From Paraphoma chrysanthemicola (lineage: Eukaryota; Ascomycota; Dothideomycetes; Pleosporales; Phaeosphaeriaceae): 64,000 nt of DNA. Each line of letters starts with the position of its first letter. Position 1 is the stretch's first letter. Position numbers and translations under genes: made by a program. Location: assembly GCA_020744225.1 (NCBI GenBank), contig JAGMWG010000015.1, positions 620,001 through 684,000 on the forward strand. The letters are read 5' to 3'. A model generated the notes under the pieces. It was given only the letters and a program-made list of their open reading frames with translations. It searched no databases and was not told the DNA's origin. Of the stretch, positions 32,415 to 43,192 are shown piece by piece.

Positions 32415-34823
32415 ATGCTCGCTGCGCTCTCAGTTCGGTCGCATGCGGCGCATAGAGTCGACGTGGCGCGATACCGACTTGCGCATACCAGGAACCTCGC
32501 GAGCGTCGTGCCACGAGTACCCATCAGTTTGTTGAACTTGGACGTTCATCTTGACTATGACAGCCAGTTATCCCAGCTCGAAGCCGTCAAACATGGATCG
32601 CGACGACCCTTAACGCTGACTGAGAAGATACTTTACAGCCATCTCTACAGATCGTCTGAATACCAATGGAACCTGGATACGATAAAGCGAGGAAAGACCT
32701 TACTCCACCTTCGGCCTGACCGAGTAGCCTGCCACGATGCGACGGCGACGATGGCACTTTTGCAGTTCATTAGTGCCGGGTTGCCAAAAGTCCAGATCCC
32801 AACAACTATACATAGCGACCATCTTGTCGTATCCCGGGATGGAGCTGAAGAAGATCTCAAGCGTGGCTGGAATGAGCACCGAGAAGTCTACGCTTTCCTA
32901 AGTAGCGCCGCGAAAAAGTATGGTATAGGATGGTGGAAACCAGGCGCCGGTATCATCCACACAACCATCTTCGAAAATTATGCTTTCCCAGGAGGTGTAA
33001 TCATCGGGACGGACTCTCACACGCCGAATGCAGGCGGCATGGGGATGTTGGGAATTGGAGTGGGTGGCTCAGATGCCGTTGATGCGATGGCAGGAATGCC
33101 ATGGGAACTGATGTGTCCAAAAGTTGTTGGTGTGCGACTTACCGGGCAGCTGAGCGGATGGGCATCAGCGAAAGATATAATCTGCAAGCTCGCCGGTATT
33201 GTGACTGTCTCAGGTGGCAAGGGAAGAGTCATCGAATTCTTCGGCCCAGGTACAACAACACTCGGTGCAACTGCCATGGCCACCGTGTGCAATATGTCTG
33301 CAGAAATTGGATCCACGTCCTGCATTTTTCCATACTCAGAACCCATGGCAAGATATCTAATTGCGACTAAACGAGGCGACATCTCACGTCTCGCGAATAC
33401 CTACAAAGATGTCCTCCTTACAGCCGACGAGGGATCAGATCTACACTACGATGATGTCATCGAGATTGACTTGGACACTTTGGAGCCTCACGTCAATGGA
33501 CCGTTCACACCAGACCTTTCGCATCCCATTTCTCAACTCAAAGATGCTGTGCAGAACAGTGACTGGCCTGTGGAGATCAGCCATGCTATGGTCGGGTCCT
33601 GTACGAACAGTTCTTACGAAGACCTACTGAAAGTATCTCAATTGATCAATCAGGCAAATTTGGCTGGAGTTCCACATGTTAAGACTCCTTTTATGGTATC
33701 ACCAGGAAGCGAAGATATCCGCGCGACTGCTGAATCAGAAGGCATACTCCAGACTATACGCAACGCAGGTGCTGTTGTACTAAGTACTACATGCGGGCCA
33801 TGCGTGGGGCAGTGGGAAAGGACTGACGTTGACGTGAAGGCAAGAGAGCGCAATACCGTGGTATCCAGCTTTAATCGCAATTTTGTCGCTCGTCATGACG
33901 GCAATCCAGAGACTTGTTCGTTTGTTACCTCGCCAGAGATGGTGACTGCCTTCGCATACTCGGGCCGCATCGACTTCAACCCCATCACCGACACCATACC
34001 GATCGAATCGTCGGCACAACGGCTAAATTTTGCCCCTCCAGCAAGCGTGGAACTTCCCTTGGCATTTGCAACTGGTGAAGACCTCTATCAAGCACCCGTG
34101 TATGATGCGTCCCAACTCGCCGTCGACATCGATCGTCAATCCGACCGACTGCAGCTTCTTGAGCCATTTAAGCCATGGATTCCCGGCTCGGCTGATAGTA
34201 TGCCTATTCTTGTCAAAGTGAGGGGCAAGTGCACCACCGATCACATATCACCAGCTGGACCATGGTACAAATACCGCGGACACCTAGAGAACATCAGCAA
34301 CAACATGCTTCTCGCAGCCTCGAACGCGTTCTTGTCCAACGACGCCACCTTACTGGGACACACCGTGCATCCCCTCACGTCGAAGGTCGACCTCATTCAC
34401 GAAGTAGGGCGCGATCTTCGCCACCAGGGTGTCACATGGTGCATTATCGGCGACTGGAACTACGGCGAAGGATCATCGCGCGAACACGCAGCGCTCGAGC
34501 CACGATACCTTGGAGGCGTAGCAATCATCGCACGCTCCTTTGCTCGCATACATGAGACGAATCTGAAGAAGCAGGGAATGCTGCCACTTACATTCGTAAA
34601 GCCGGAGGACTATGACAGGATACAACTTGGCGATAGAATTACACTGATCGGTGTCGAGGACGGCGAGTTGCTCCCTGGTAAACATGTTACTTTGAGCGTC
34701 ACGACGAACAAGGGAAGTTCCTGGGAGACGCCACTGAATCACAGCTATAGTGAAGGTCAGCTAAAGTGGTTAAGGGCTGGTAGTGCTCTGAATCACATCA
34801 AGCGGACAGTACTGGGAAGGTGA
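32415..34823 (+). CDS. aconitase family hydratase, mitochondrial type
   Basis: Single exon of 802 residues. The frame is open upstream, but ATG 32415 (MLAALSVRSHAAHRVDVARYRL) starts an Arg-rich, acid-poor presequence expected for a matrix enzyme. All aconitase hallmarks are present. These are GTDSHTPNAGGMG, the [4Fe-4S] ligand cysteines in GSCTNSSYEDL (~396) and TTCGPCVGQW (~459 and 462), the swivel-domain start GKCTTDHISPAGPWYKYRGHLENISNN, and the catalytic serine region YGEGSSREHAALEPR (~686). It should dehydrate and rehydrate citrate-type tricarboxylates. Filamentous fungi often carry a housekeeping copy plus divergent paralogues. The setting beside a regulator, hydrolase and permease suggests a specialised paralogue, but sequence alone does not separate the two. 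Confidence 0.93.
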   Translation: MLAALSVRSHAAHRVDVARYRLAHTRNLASVVPRVPISLLNLDVHLDYDSQLSQLEAVKHGSRRPLTLTEKILYSHLYRSSEYQWNLDTIKRGKTLLHLRPDRVACHDATATMALLQFISAGLPKVQIPTTIHSDHLVVSRDGAEEDLKRGWNEHREVYAFLSSAAKKYGIGWWKPGAGIIHTTIFENYAFPGGVIIGTDSHTPNAGGMGMLGIGVGGSDAVDAMAGMPWELMCPKVVGVRLTGQLSGWASAKDIICKLAGIVTVSGGKGRVIEFFGPGTTTLGATAMATVCNMSAEIGSTSCIFPYSEPMARYLIATKRGDISRLANTYKDVLLTADEGSDLHYDDVIEIDLDTLEPHVNGPFTPDLSHPISQLKDAVQNSDWPVEISHAMVGSCTNSSYEDLLKVSQLINQANLAGVPHVKTPFMVSPGSEDIRATAESEGILQTIRNAGAVVLSTTCGPCVGQWERTDVDVKARERNTVVSSFNRNFVARHDGNPETCSFVTSPEMVTAFAYSGRIDFNPITDTIPIESSAQRLNFAPPASVELPLAFATGEDLYQAPVYDASQLAVDIDRQSDRLQLLEPFKPWIPGSADSMPILVKVRGKCTTDHISPAGPWYKYRGHLENISNNMLLAASNAFLSNDATLLGHTVHPLTSKVDLIHEVGRDLRHQGVTWCIIGDWNYGEGSSREHAALEPRYLGGVAIIARSFARIHETNLKKQGMLPLTFVKPEDYDRIQLGDRITLIGVEDGELLPGKHVTLSVTTNKGSSWETPLNHSYSEGQLKWLRAGSALNHIKRTVLGR

Positions 34824-35195
34824 CCCCAGAGGTTCGATCTACTGAAGCGAGAGCGCTCAACTGTTGAGAAGATCCGTTCGGGTCTGTTTGGTCATGGGTA
34901 TTGCCCAGCGCTTTGTTGATTATAAAGCCTTTGCTCGGCGTGGAGAAGTTACTGAAGTTGCGTCAAAGGGAGTCACAAAAGCTGAACACGTGCAGCAGCA
35001 CACATCGCCGAGCTCCTTCTCCTATCCACTGATATGCTAAAACACGTGCACCACTTCGCTCACCCGATAGGCTGGCAGCGAACGCAAGTGAGCCAGTTGT
35101 AGTCATTCACTCTGCAGAATCATATACCATGGAACCGATCTCGAATGAATCATGAATTAAAAACTTAACAGAACCATGCAAATGCATCACAACGC
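34824..35195. other. convergent intergenic region
   Basis: Between the 3' ends of the aconitase and the P450. No coding region seen. Confidence 0.4.
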
Positions 35196-36896
35196 TCATA
35201 TCGCCACCTTCTCCTGCCCAACTCCTTCCCCAATCTCCCTAATCCTCACGTTCAATCCACCCTTCGGCCTCGCGGTAATCCCGCCCTGAACCTTCAACTC
35301 CCACTCCACGCCATCCTCCCAGCCGACCTCAAACCGCCCGATTAACCCAGCAACAAGACACGCAAACTCCGCTTTCGCAAAGTCCTTGCCGATACAACTC
35401 CGCGGCCCATGTAAGAACGTCAGTGTCGCGTAATTGCTCTCGGCGCCGCCCGTATTGGCCGTCCCCGGAGCGAGCCAGCGCTCGGGATTAAATTTCTGCG
35501 CGTCTGGACCCCAGAGCGTTGTGGATGTGTTGATCGCCCACGGACATAAGACGATGGTTGTGCGTGCAGGAATGAAGTGGCCCTGAATTGTTGTGTTGTG
35601 AGCTGTTTCGCGGAGAGTGAGGGGTACTGGTGGAAGGACGCGCATAGTCTCATTGAGCACCGCGTTCAAGTATGGCAGTTTATCAATCTCGGTGGCGTTG
35701 ATGGGGCCGTTCATGTCCAAATGTGTGCGAACTTCCTCGCGAAGACGGGTCTGCACGTCAGGATGTTTGCAGAGTAGGTAGACGGCCCAGGACATTGCTG
35801 ATGCGGTTGTTTCGTGGCCGGCGGCGAGGAAGGTCATGAGTTGGTTTACGAGGTCTTCGTCGCTGAACCCGCCGGATTGCATGGCGACGCCGAGAATGTC
35901 GACTTGATCTGCCTTGCCCTCGAGCATTTTGGCGCGCTTGTCGGCGATGAGGTCGCGGGCGACGTTTTTGATGGTCCCGATGGCTTTGCCGATTTCGTCG
36001 TTGCGTTTGAGTGGCAGTGCGACGGCGAGCCAGTGCGGGAGCATGCCGAGGAAGAGCTGGACGATTTGTGCGCCGCGATTGCTGGAAAAGATTGACTTGT
36101 AGGTTCGGTTGAGCTCGTTGTCCGGGTTGGCCAGGGCGTCGAAGTCTTGCCCACAGCCGGCAAGCCCGATGATGTCGAGCGTTGCTCGGGATGCCCATTC
36201 ACGGATCTCGATGACGGTGGAGCCATCCGGACTGCTTCTGATGGTTTCGCTCATTCTGTCGGTCATTTCTCGTGCTTTGTTCCAGAAGATGGGATACAGG
36301 TCCTTGATATGGCGGAATGAAAACGCAGGCATAAGCATCTTGCGCTGACGCTTGTGTTCATCGCCCTCTGCAATCAAGATGCCTACACCCAAAAGTCGTC
36401 CCAGACCATTCCGTATCCTCTCCGGCTTCACAAAGTCATAGTTTCGCTGAACAAGCACTTCACCAAGCGCCTTCGGATTCGTCACCAACACGCGTGACTC
36501 GTTGAACAACCACCGGTAATAAAGAACCCCATCATTCGGCACTGTATCCATCCATTCTCTCTGCGGCTCGCCTGTCGTCTCCTTGAATATCCTCTTGAAA
36601 TGGCCGAGCAAGAAATGCGCATTCTACCACCAACCAACGTCAGCGCATGCACGGTTCCGACGATTCTCGGAAGTAAGACATACCGGTGGCTGCGGCAAAT
36701 GACGCAACGGGCTCAGCAACAACGGGTACACAATGATCTGCCAGCCATATTGCGCAAACACTTGGATCAAGAAGAGCGTCGCAATATTCCAGAAGTAACT
36801 CCGAGGGAACAGAGCGATTTGCGGTGCGTATCGGGATGTGAAGAATGTGATTGCGAATGCAGACAGTAGTAAGAAGCGCTTGGGGATCGCCATCAT
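35196..36896 (-). CDS. cytochrome P450 monooxygenase, ER-anchored
   Basis: Two exons, 36896-36684 and 36623-35196, joined in phase 0 over a 60-nt intron (GTATGT...GGTAG), 546 residues. The first 71 residues hold two hydrophobic segments (FLLLSAFAITFF and the IATLFLIQVF stretch), the usual ER anchor, followed by the proline hinge LPQPP. The I-helix oxygen motif AGHETTAS (~339), the K-helix ETMR of ExxR (~397), FNPERWL, and the haem loop FLHGPRSCIGKDFAKAEF with the Cys ligand (~479) are all intact. It resembles CYP3/CYP5-like fungal P450s; substrate unknown. The start is the first of two adjacent ATGs (36896 and 36893); the upstream frame opens only with TTG. It converges on the aconitase and may or may not belong to that group. 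Confidence 0.93.
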
Positions 36897-37929
36897 GAGG
36901 AGTGGTACGGCACAACACAACAGCGCCAAGTGCACATACAATCAAAGAGAACTGATGAAAAGTAATGTAGGTAAGAAGTGAGAGGAATGGCAGTCTCTTA
37001 ACGTGGCTTCATGACGGCGCATCCAGACGCGCGCCGTTTCAAGCGGTTGGATGCGTATACGACAGCCTAGTCCGCGTCCGTGCGGCTTCGGTCGGTGCGC
37101 GGCGAGATTGGTCGTCCCGCTTCTCTGACGCCTCGTATGCTTGACCACATTTGACCGTCCTCACGACCTGGGAACGATAGTTGTCCCGATCATGAGACAC
37201 ATCTTGGGCTCCGGACGAATTTCTTGATAGTGAGCATCTTGAGATCGTGCAGCATTATGTAGCCCTAAGCATCCCATCCGTCTAGAGTGGGCATGCTTCA
37301 CGAAATTGCGATGTACCGTTTTCAGCTTTTCTCGTGGTGAGGACTAAACAAAGACATGATCTGCAGCACTCATGTAGCGTAGCGATCCTGTGGGATCTTA
37401 GGCACCGCATTTATGTCCCGCGCCGCACGGTCGGAAACCGTTTTCATCCCGTTCCTAAGGCACGATCGGTATCCGAAGAAAGATTTCCAGCACCACGAAT
37501 TTGATACATAAGTACCTCAAGGGCCCATGCATGGTGTGTTCAATATTTTCTTGCATTTGACAGCAATCACATCACATTGAATTTGCTTTTATGTCTATAA
37601 CTTGGAAGGAGACGAAGTGTTAGAGTATTGAAACAACGTATGGGGCCGCATCTACAAATGAAATCGTACAGCACCGCTTGGTTACATTTTTTCTCCTCTG
37701 TGTCTTACTCCTTTCGTCTTCGACATGCATTTTCTTACCCCACCGTCTGCATGAAGTTCACGCGGGCTACCGAGTCCGACCGGGCTCTGCATACAGCGCG
37801 CGCTGATTGGTCACCTCGTACAAAACCATGAGGCTGAAATTAAAAAATGGCCTAAGCCTCGCAAACTCTAGTGCCCAACGCATAATCGCGATCGCGTGAC
37901 TCGTTGCGCTTCGTGGGTATTCATCAATT
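36897..37929. other. intergenic, promoter of the P450 gene
   Basis: No gene supported. The first part is the P450 promoter, and the part just before 37930 is the 3' flank of the ABC transporter. Confidence 0.4.
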
Positions 37930-40566
37930 TCATTTCCGCTTTCCAAGCGTCTCGTCGCTATCGTTCCGTGCCGATGTCGCCGTCGACGTAGCCGAGTCTT
38001 CTTCTGCTGGGGTAATGTCAATCAGCGGTGTGCTATTGTCGTCATCGCCTTTCGTTGAGTTGGCCTTCGACGGCGCTTTTGAGTTGACAGCCGACAAGTG
38101 GCCAGCTGTTTGCTTTGTCCACAGCTCTGAGTATTTGCCTCCCTGCTCCAAAAGTTCGTGGTGGGTGCCGCGCTGTGCAACCTCGCCCTTCTCGATAACG
38201 ATAATCTGGTCAGCTTCTACAATCGTGCTGAGCCGATGAGCGATAACGAACGTCGTACGTCCCTTGCTGAGTTTACGGAACGCAGCCTGGATTTGTTCTT
38301 CGATGGCCGAGTCGATAGCAGAAGTAGCCTCGTCTAGGAGAACGATCTTGGGATTCTTTAATAGAACGCGCGCGATGGCGATGCGCTGAAGCTGACCGCC
38401 AGAAAGTCGAACACCGCGTTCGCCAACCTTGGAGTTGTACTTATCCGGGAAGCTTTCAATATCGTCATGGATAGCAGCAGCTCGACAAGCATCCTTGATC
38501 TCTTCGTCGGTTGCTTCCAGGCGCGCATAGCGAATATTCTGAAGAATGGTCTGGTTGAATAGCACCGGATCCTGGGGCACAAGGCCTAGAGCATCACGTA
38601 CGCTAGATTGCGTGACCGAGCGTAGATCCTGGCCGTCGATCATGATCGAGCCTCCAGTAACATCGTAGAATCGGAAAAGCAGCTTCAGCATAGTCGACTT
38701 GCCTCCTCCTGTCTCTCCCACGAATGCGATGGTCTGGCCACCTTCTGCCTTTAAGTTGACCCCTTGGATGATCGGTTTGCGCACATCATACGAAAACTCA
38801 ACGTCCTTGAATTCCACGCGGCCTTCGTCCACGACAAGATCTTTCGCTCCTTCCTTATCAGCCACACTAGGTTTTGTATTGAGCAGTTGAAGAAGTCGTT
38901 CCGCGTCGATTAGTGAGCTTGAGATCATGCGATAGCTGTACGATAGAACGTATAGCGGGGAAGTCAGAGTGTTCCAGTACATCATCAGGGTCACTAGGTT
39001 GCCCACACGCTTCCTGCCCGAAACAATTTGCGTCATGCCGAAGATGCAGCAACCAGCGAACCCGAAAGTCGTGATAAGATCTTGGGCAGCGTGTCCGCCC
39101 ATCGACCGGAAGTAGTACGCATACTGCGCTCGGATGGTGTTCATAATGTTGGATGCGTAGCGGCTGTGCTCAAACGATAGCCGGTTAAAGTAAGCCACAG
39201 TCTGCCAATTGTGGACCACCTCGTTGACAGTTGAGCTTTCTGTTCGCTGCTTTTCGACATAGTCGCGACGTTTGGGTTGGGAGAGACTCGTGAAGTACCA
39301 TCCAACGCTGATGTATGTGGCTCCCATGAACAGGATGATGAACGCCATGTAGGAGTCAAAAAGCGTTGTGACGTAGTACATGGCAACGATGAGATCCAAG
39401 AAGATAGGACAAATGTCGAATAGCATCATCTCAATAAGTTGGTTGAGCGAAGATGCCTGCTCGACAGCTTTCAAAACCTCGCCAGAGTCTTTACCTGTGT
39501 GAAAGTCCATGGACAGGCCAAGGACGTGCTCGTACGCAAGTAGAGTGATTCGCCGGTATGCCGAGTTCGTGATGACCAGATTTGCGATCCCATCGAGGAA
39601 ACCCAAACCGGCATAGCTGTTGATATAGCTGAATAATACCCAAAGTCCGATGTCCTTCCATGGCATGGTTGGGTTCGGCTCAGACAGTTTGTTCGTGATG
39701 ATACCAAGTTGCCGCGGTGTGAGAAGATTGAGAACGCGCTCTTGCAGCATATGCAGTAACCGCAGAAATAGAGCGCCCATGACCACCCAGTCGTCCTTGG
39801 GGAATAAATACGGCAAAAAGACAGCGAAAGACTTGAGATACCCAAGCCAGCCGCCTTCTTCCTCAAGTCGCTTTGCTTGCTGGTCCTTGATTTCTTTGTC
39901 ACGGTCGACGTGTGGAACCTCTTCAGCATCGGACGCAGTTTCAGTGATAGCACCGTATGTCGTGGTAGACGTCCCATTTGGCGAGCTCCCAGATTGCTTG
40001 CTGAGTAGGGACTGCCGTTCCTCATCCGTGCTCTGCTCCGTGTGCTTCGTAATGAGAATTGCGAAAGCGTCGACCATTAGACATAGCGACGCAACGGCTC
40101 GGATGCAGCTAAGAACGAAAGCTACGTCGTGCTGCTTGTCTTCTCCAGGCATACTAAAGCCGCCAAGGAGACAGGTCGTAGTCTCAAGTGCAAAGTGTAA
40201 GACGAAGGAGCCAAAGAAGGCATGCCACCGCATAGTTTTGCTACTCCAAATTTGATAAAGCATGGGAGTCCAGACGAGAATCGAGCCGAGGCAACGAAGC
40301 GCTGCAGGCTTTGGTGGCTCATATGCCCAGTCGGCCATTGAACTACTGAAGTAGTAGAGAACTTCTGTGACATATGCGACAAGTGTTATGAGTCCAAGGA
40401 GCAGTATGCCGCGTCGTCTCGGATGTGATATTGGCGTCGGCTTTTGCAATACACATATACCAAATGCGCACGCTCCTAGATAGTAGAAGCCCACAGTCGG
40501 CGCGTGCATGTAGTCGAGAAGAGCCATGGCCGGCGACAGCGGACTGGCCGCGGGCGAATTTGCCAT
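37930..40566 (-). CDS. HMT1/ABCB6-like ABC half-transporter
   Basis: Single exon of 878 residues. An N-terminal hydrophobic domain of ~5 helices (TVGFYYLGACAFGICVLQ onward), specific to the HMT1/ABCB6 group, is followed by a polar loop, the six-helix ABC core (~260-560) and one nucleotide-binding domain. The latter has Walker A GETGGGKST (~617), Q-loop GLVPQDPVLF, signature LSGGQLQRI (~724), Walker B IVLLDEATS (~740) and the H-loop histidine in IAHRLST. The Schizosaccharomyces member pumps phytochelatins and cadmium complexes into the vacuole as a homodimer, so heavy-metal or glutathione-conjugate sequestration is the likely job. A charged tail follows the NBD. The start is ATG 40566 (MANSPAASPLSP); the longer frame begins at TTG. 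Confidence 0.94.
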   Translation of the reverse strand: MANSPAASPLSPAMALLDYMHAPTVGFYYLGACAFGICVLQKPTPISHPRRRGILLLGLITLVAYVTEVLYYFSSSMADWAYEPPKPAALRCLGSILVWTPMLYQIWSSKTMRWHAFFGSFVLHFALETTTCLLGGFSMPGEDKQHDVAFVLSCIRAVASLCLMVDAFAILITKHTEQSTDEERQSLLSKQSGSSPNGTSTTTYGAITETASDAEEVPHVDRDKEIKDQQAKRLEEEGGWLGYLKSFAVFLPYLFPKDDWVVMGALFLRLLHMLQERVLNLLTPRQLGIITNKLSEPNPTMPWKDIGLWVLFSYINSYAGLGFLDGIANLVITNSAYRRITLLAYEHVLGLSMDFHTGKDSGEVLKAVEQASSLNQLIEMMLFDICPIFLDLIVAMYYVTTLFDSYMAFIILFMGATYISVGWYFTSLSQPKRRDYVEKQRTESSTVNEVVHNWQTVAYFNRLSFEHSRYASNIMNTIRAQYAYYFRSMGGHAAQDLITTFGFAGCCIFGMTQIVSGRKRVGNLVTLMMYWNTLTSPLYVLSYSYRMISSSLIDAERLLQLLNTKPSVADKEGAKDLVVDEGRVEFKDVEFSYDVRKPIIQGVNLKAEGGQTIAFVGETGGGKSTMLKLLFRFYDVTGGSIMIDGQDLRSVTQSSVRDALGLVPQDPVLFNQTILQNIRYARLEATDEEIKDACRAAAIHDDIESFPDKYNSKVGERGVRLSGGQLQRIAIARVLLKNPKIVLLDEATSAIDSAIEEQIQAAFRKLSKGRTTFVIAHRLSTIVEADQIIVIEKGEVAQRGTHHELLEQGGKYSELWTKQTAGHLSAVNSKAPSKANSTKGDDDNSTPLIDITPAEEDSATSTATSARNDSDETLGKRK

Positions 40567-43192
40567 TGTTGTTTGGCAGTCGGGTGTATCGTTGTTGTTA
40601 TCGCAGGTGAGAAGATTCCGGGACGATAGAAATACTCGAAGGTTTGCAGCGTCTGAAATGAATGGCGTGGAGGCCGGAAACAATGATGCGCCTTGTTTCG
40701 TAGCGTCTCAGATGAAGGGCGGTGACTACAAAGCCCAGTACCCCGGAAAAGCTAGTCAAAGCCGGCTTGGACTGGTTGTGGTGTGCTGCCTGGAAAATTC
40801 TGGGGTTCGGCAATGAACGACTGCAGCTCAGGCGAGGCTGTACGAACGAGCTGCAGCACCGCCACACACGCAAACGCTCTCCACCTGTGTTAATATATGC
40901 GACGCCTCACGTGCCAGCAATATAAGCTGATGCCGTTAATAGGATACTCGGGCGCAACGAATGCGCAAGAAAGTTGTTTGGGCCGGAGGAGAATTTCTAC
41001 TGCTGACTACGCGTCGCGTCTGCCTAGGCTAGTGCCACAGCTAAGTTCGCCATTGGCGCAGTCGTTGCACGGCAGAGTGAAATTTGTCGTTGCGTACAGT
41101 TGCGACAGTCACAGCACATGAACGATGCTGCGACAGCGCGGGGAGGTGGCAGAGGCGACGAAAATGCCGCTAAGCAGCTGGAAACTGCGGAGGCTGTGCG
41201 GCTAGGGCTGCAGCCTCGTGCATTTCAACACACCGCTCAAGGCCCTTGACCAGCTGGGATGACGGCAGCGTTATAGTGCGTGAGGGCTTAAAGAGTCGGG
41301 TTTCCCGCGCATGCTGGCATATCGCGAAATGCGCAAAATCCACCTGAATTGTTCGACTCTTCACCGGTGAGGAAATGGTGAGAAGCTGGAGGGTACTAGG
41401 CCGCCGAGAAGCGAGCGAAGCCGATTAGGCAGAAGAAGCAGCGAGACCATGACGATAAGCTGACAGGCAGAGCTCGAGCGTATGTAGCTGAAGATAGAAA
41501 GGAACCAATGCTTACAAAGCTGTCAGAACGAGGAAGAAAGTTAGGATCGTGAGTCTCGAGAGGGAGTTGATATGCTGGGCGCTTCCTGACCTTCGGGACG
41601 AATTTGGCTTAGCGTTGCTGTCAAACCTCAGTCGCGACCTCAGGACGTCCTGACCCACTGTCTGTGCTCTATTCTCCTTTACGCTCTCCCGGGGGTTCGC
41701 TTGACGATCTGCGAACTAACACGTGTCGCTACCCCATTCTTTGCTGCAACTCTTCGGAAGGTCTCAAAGTGACAGCGGCTCAGAAAGTCACGATCCCGTG
41801 GTGTTAACTCCATGTGCACTGACTTTCGTCCGTACTGGAGGTATGCGCACAGTGAAAGATGAAGCATTGACCGGAAACTTTCGCGCGGACACACAGGAAA
41901 GATCATCACCTGTGATACCTGGTCGTACTGTGTGATCAAGAATGCATGCGCAAGCTCATCGCACTTCTATTTCAGTCTTTCCTGCGCCAAGCACATGAGC
42001 ATATCGAAACTACCAACGATAATGCCAGTCGAAAATATGGCCGTGGTCTTTCTGTCATCTTTGCGTCTTCATTGCTTTTGTCGCTTTGCGCAACACCCTC
42101 TCTGGTTGCCGACAATCATGCAAGAACAACAGGCACACTTGCCTTTTGCAATTCAAAACAACCAAGCTCCAAGGTCAAAGAAACTTCCTTCGAGGCTCGT
42201 CTCTGATGCAACCTTCACGCAGCATGGGGGTACGCCCATCCGTGGGATGTGAAGCAGGAGGGTCGTGTGTTCATGACTCCAATTTACGATGTGACTGCAA
42301 CATCTGCCAGCACGAGACACCCCGCACACGGTAGTATGAATCGCGTTCAACTCACATTTCCTCGCGTTTACGTTTCCGTTGCGACATTTCTGCTTGTTTT
42401 CATTTCCCCCTTCACAGTCGCTTCAGTACATACACTACAAATCTCGACTTTCGTTCTACCATCCTTCGACCGTATTGGTTCTATAACCGATGTGCCTCTT
42501 GCCGCGACGGTGTTTGCTAGCTCAAGGTTGTTGATACTCAATATTCGTATTCCCTAGAATTTAACATCTGCGATCATTTTGATATTCCGTTCCACCTCTT
42601 TAAGCGGCTTGCGGCTTGCTCGAGACCGATATCAAGAAGGATTGCCCGCCGGAGATCAGATTCTACGTGGGGCTTACTGGCGACTATCGTCGGGTAGCCA
42701 AACGCGAAAGATTTGGGGTTCAGACGAGTTCTGTCGCATGCTTGTCGAAAAGTAGCAGTGACAACACCACCAGTCCGCTGCACTGGCTCGCTACGACTTC
42801 GTCCAGTCATTCACCCCAAGTCTTTGTACCCCACCTTCGACCCCGTCGAACAGATCCAAGCTTGTCAAAACCTTTGCCCAAGCTCCCTTCCGGTAGCACA
42901 TCACCCGCACAGCCCGCACACCGCCCACTACGTCCGACATCAATCCGCAGGCTACAGCATCGTCTCTTTTCACATTCGCTGGCACTTCAAACTCGAGTTC
43001 ACTTGTTGGCCGACGGCCCCTCACGAAGTTATACGCCACTTTCGTGCGTTTGCACAGTGGGGCTATACCGCTGTGCCAACTCGCGGCCTCAAATTTTGAT
43101 AGTCCTGCACCTGCGACTCAGATCGGCCTGCCGCCAAACACTTCACCTCACCTCAGCATAGTCTACTCCAAGACGACATAATCAAGTCAACC
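40567..43192. other. long divergent intergenic region (2.6 kb)
   Basis: Lies between two divergent genes. Several frames of 60-180 codons exist, but none has a protein-like pattern or a clear intron structure. The last ~300 bases before 43193 are CT-rich and likely 5' UTR of the next gene. I see nothing else I can support. Confidence 0.4.

Noticed and set aside
34820..34860. tRNA B-box-like GGTTCGATC near 34831
   Set aside because: No A-box or cloverleaf pairing could be found around it.
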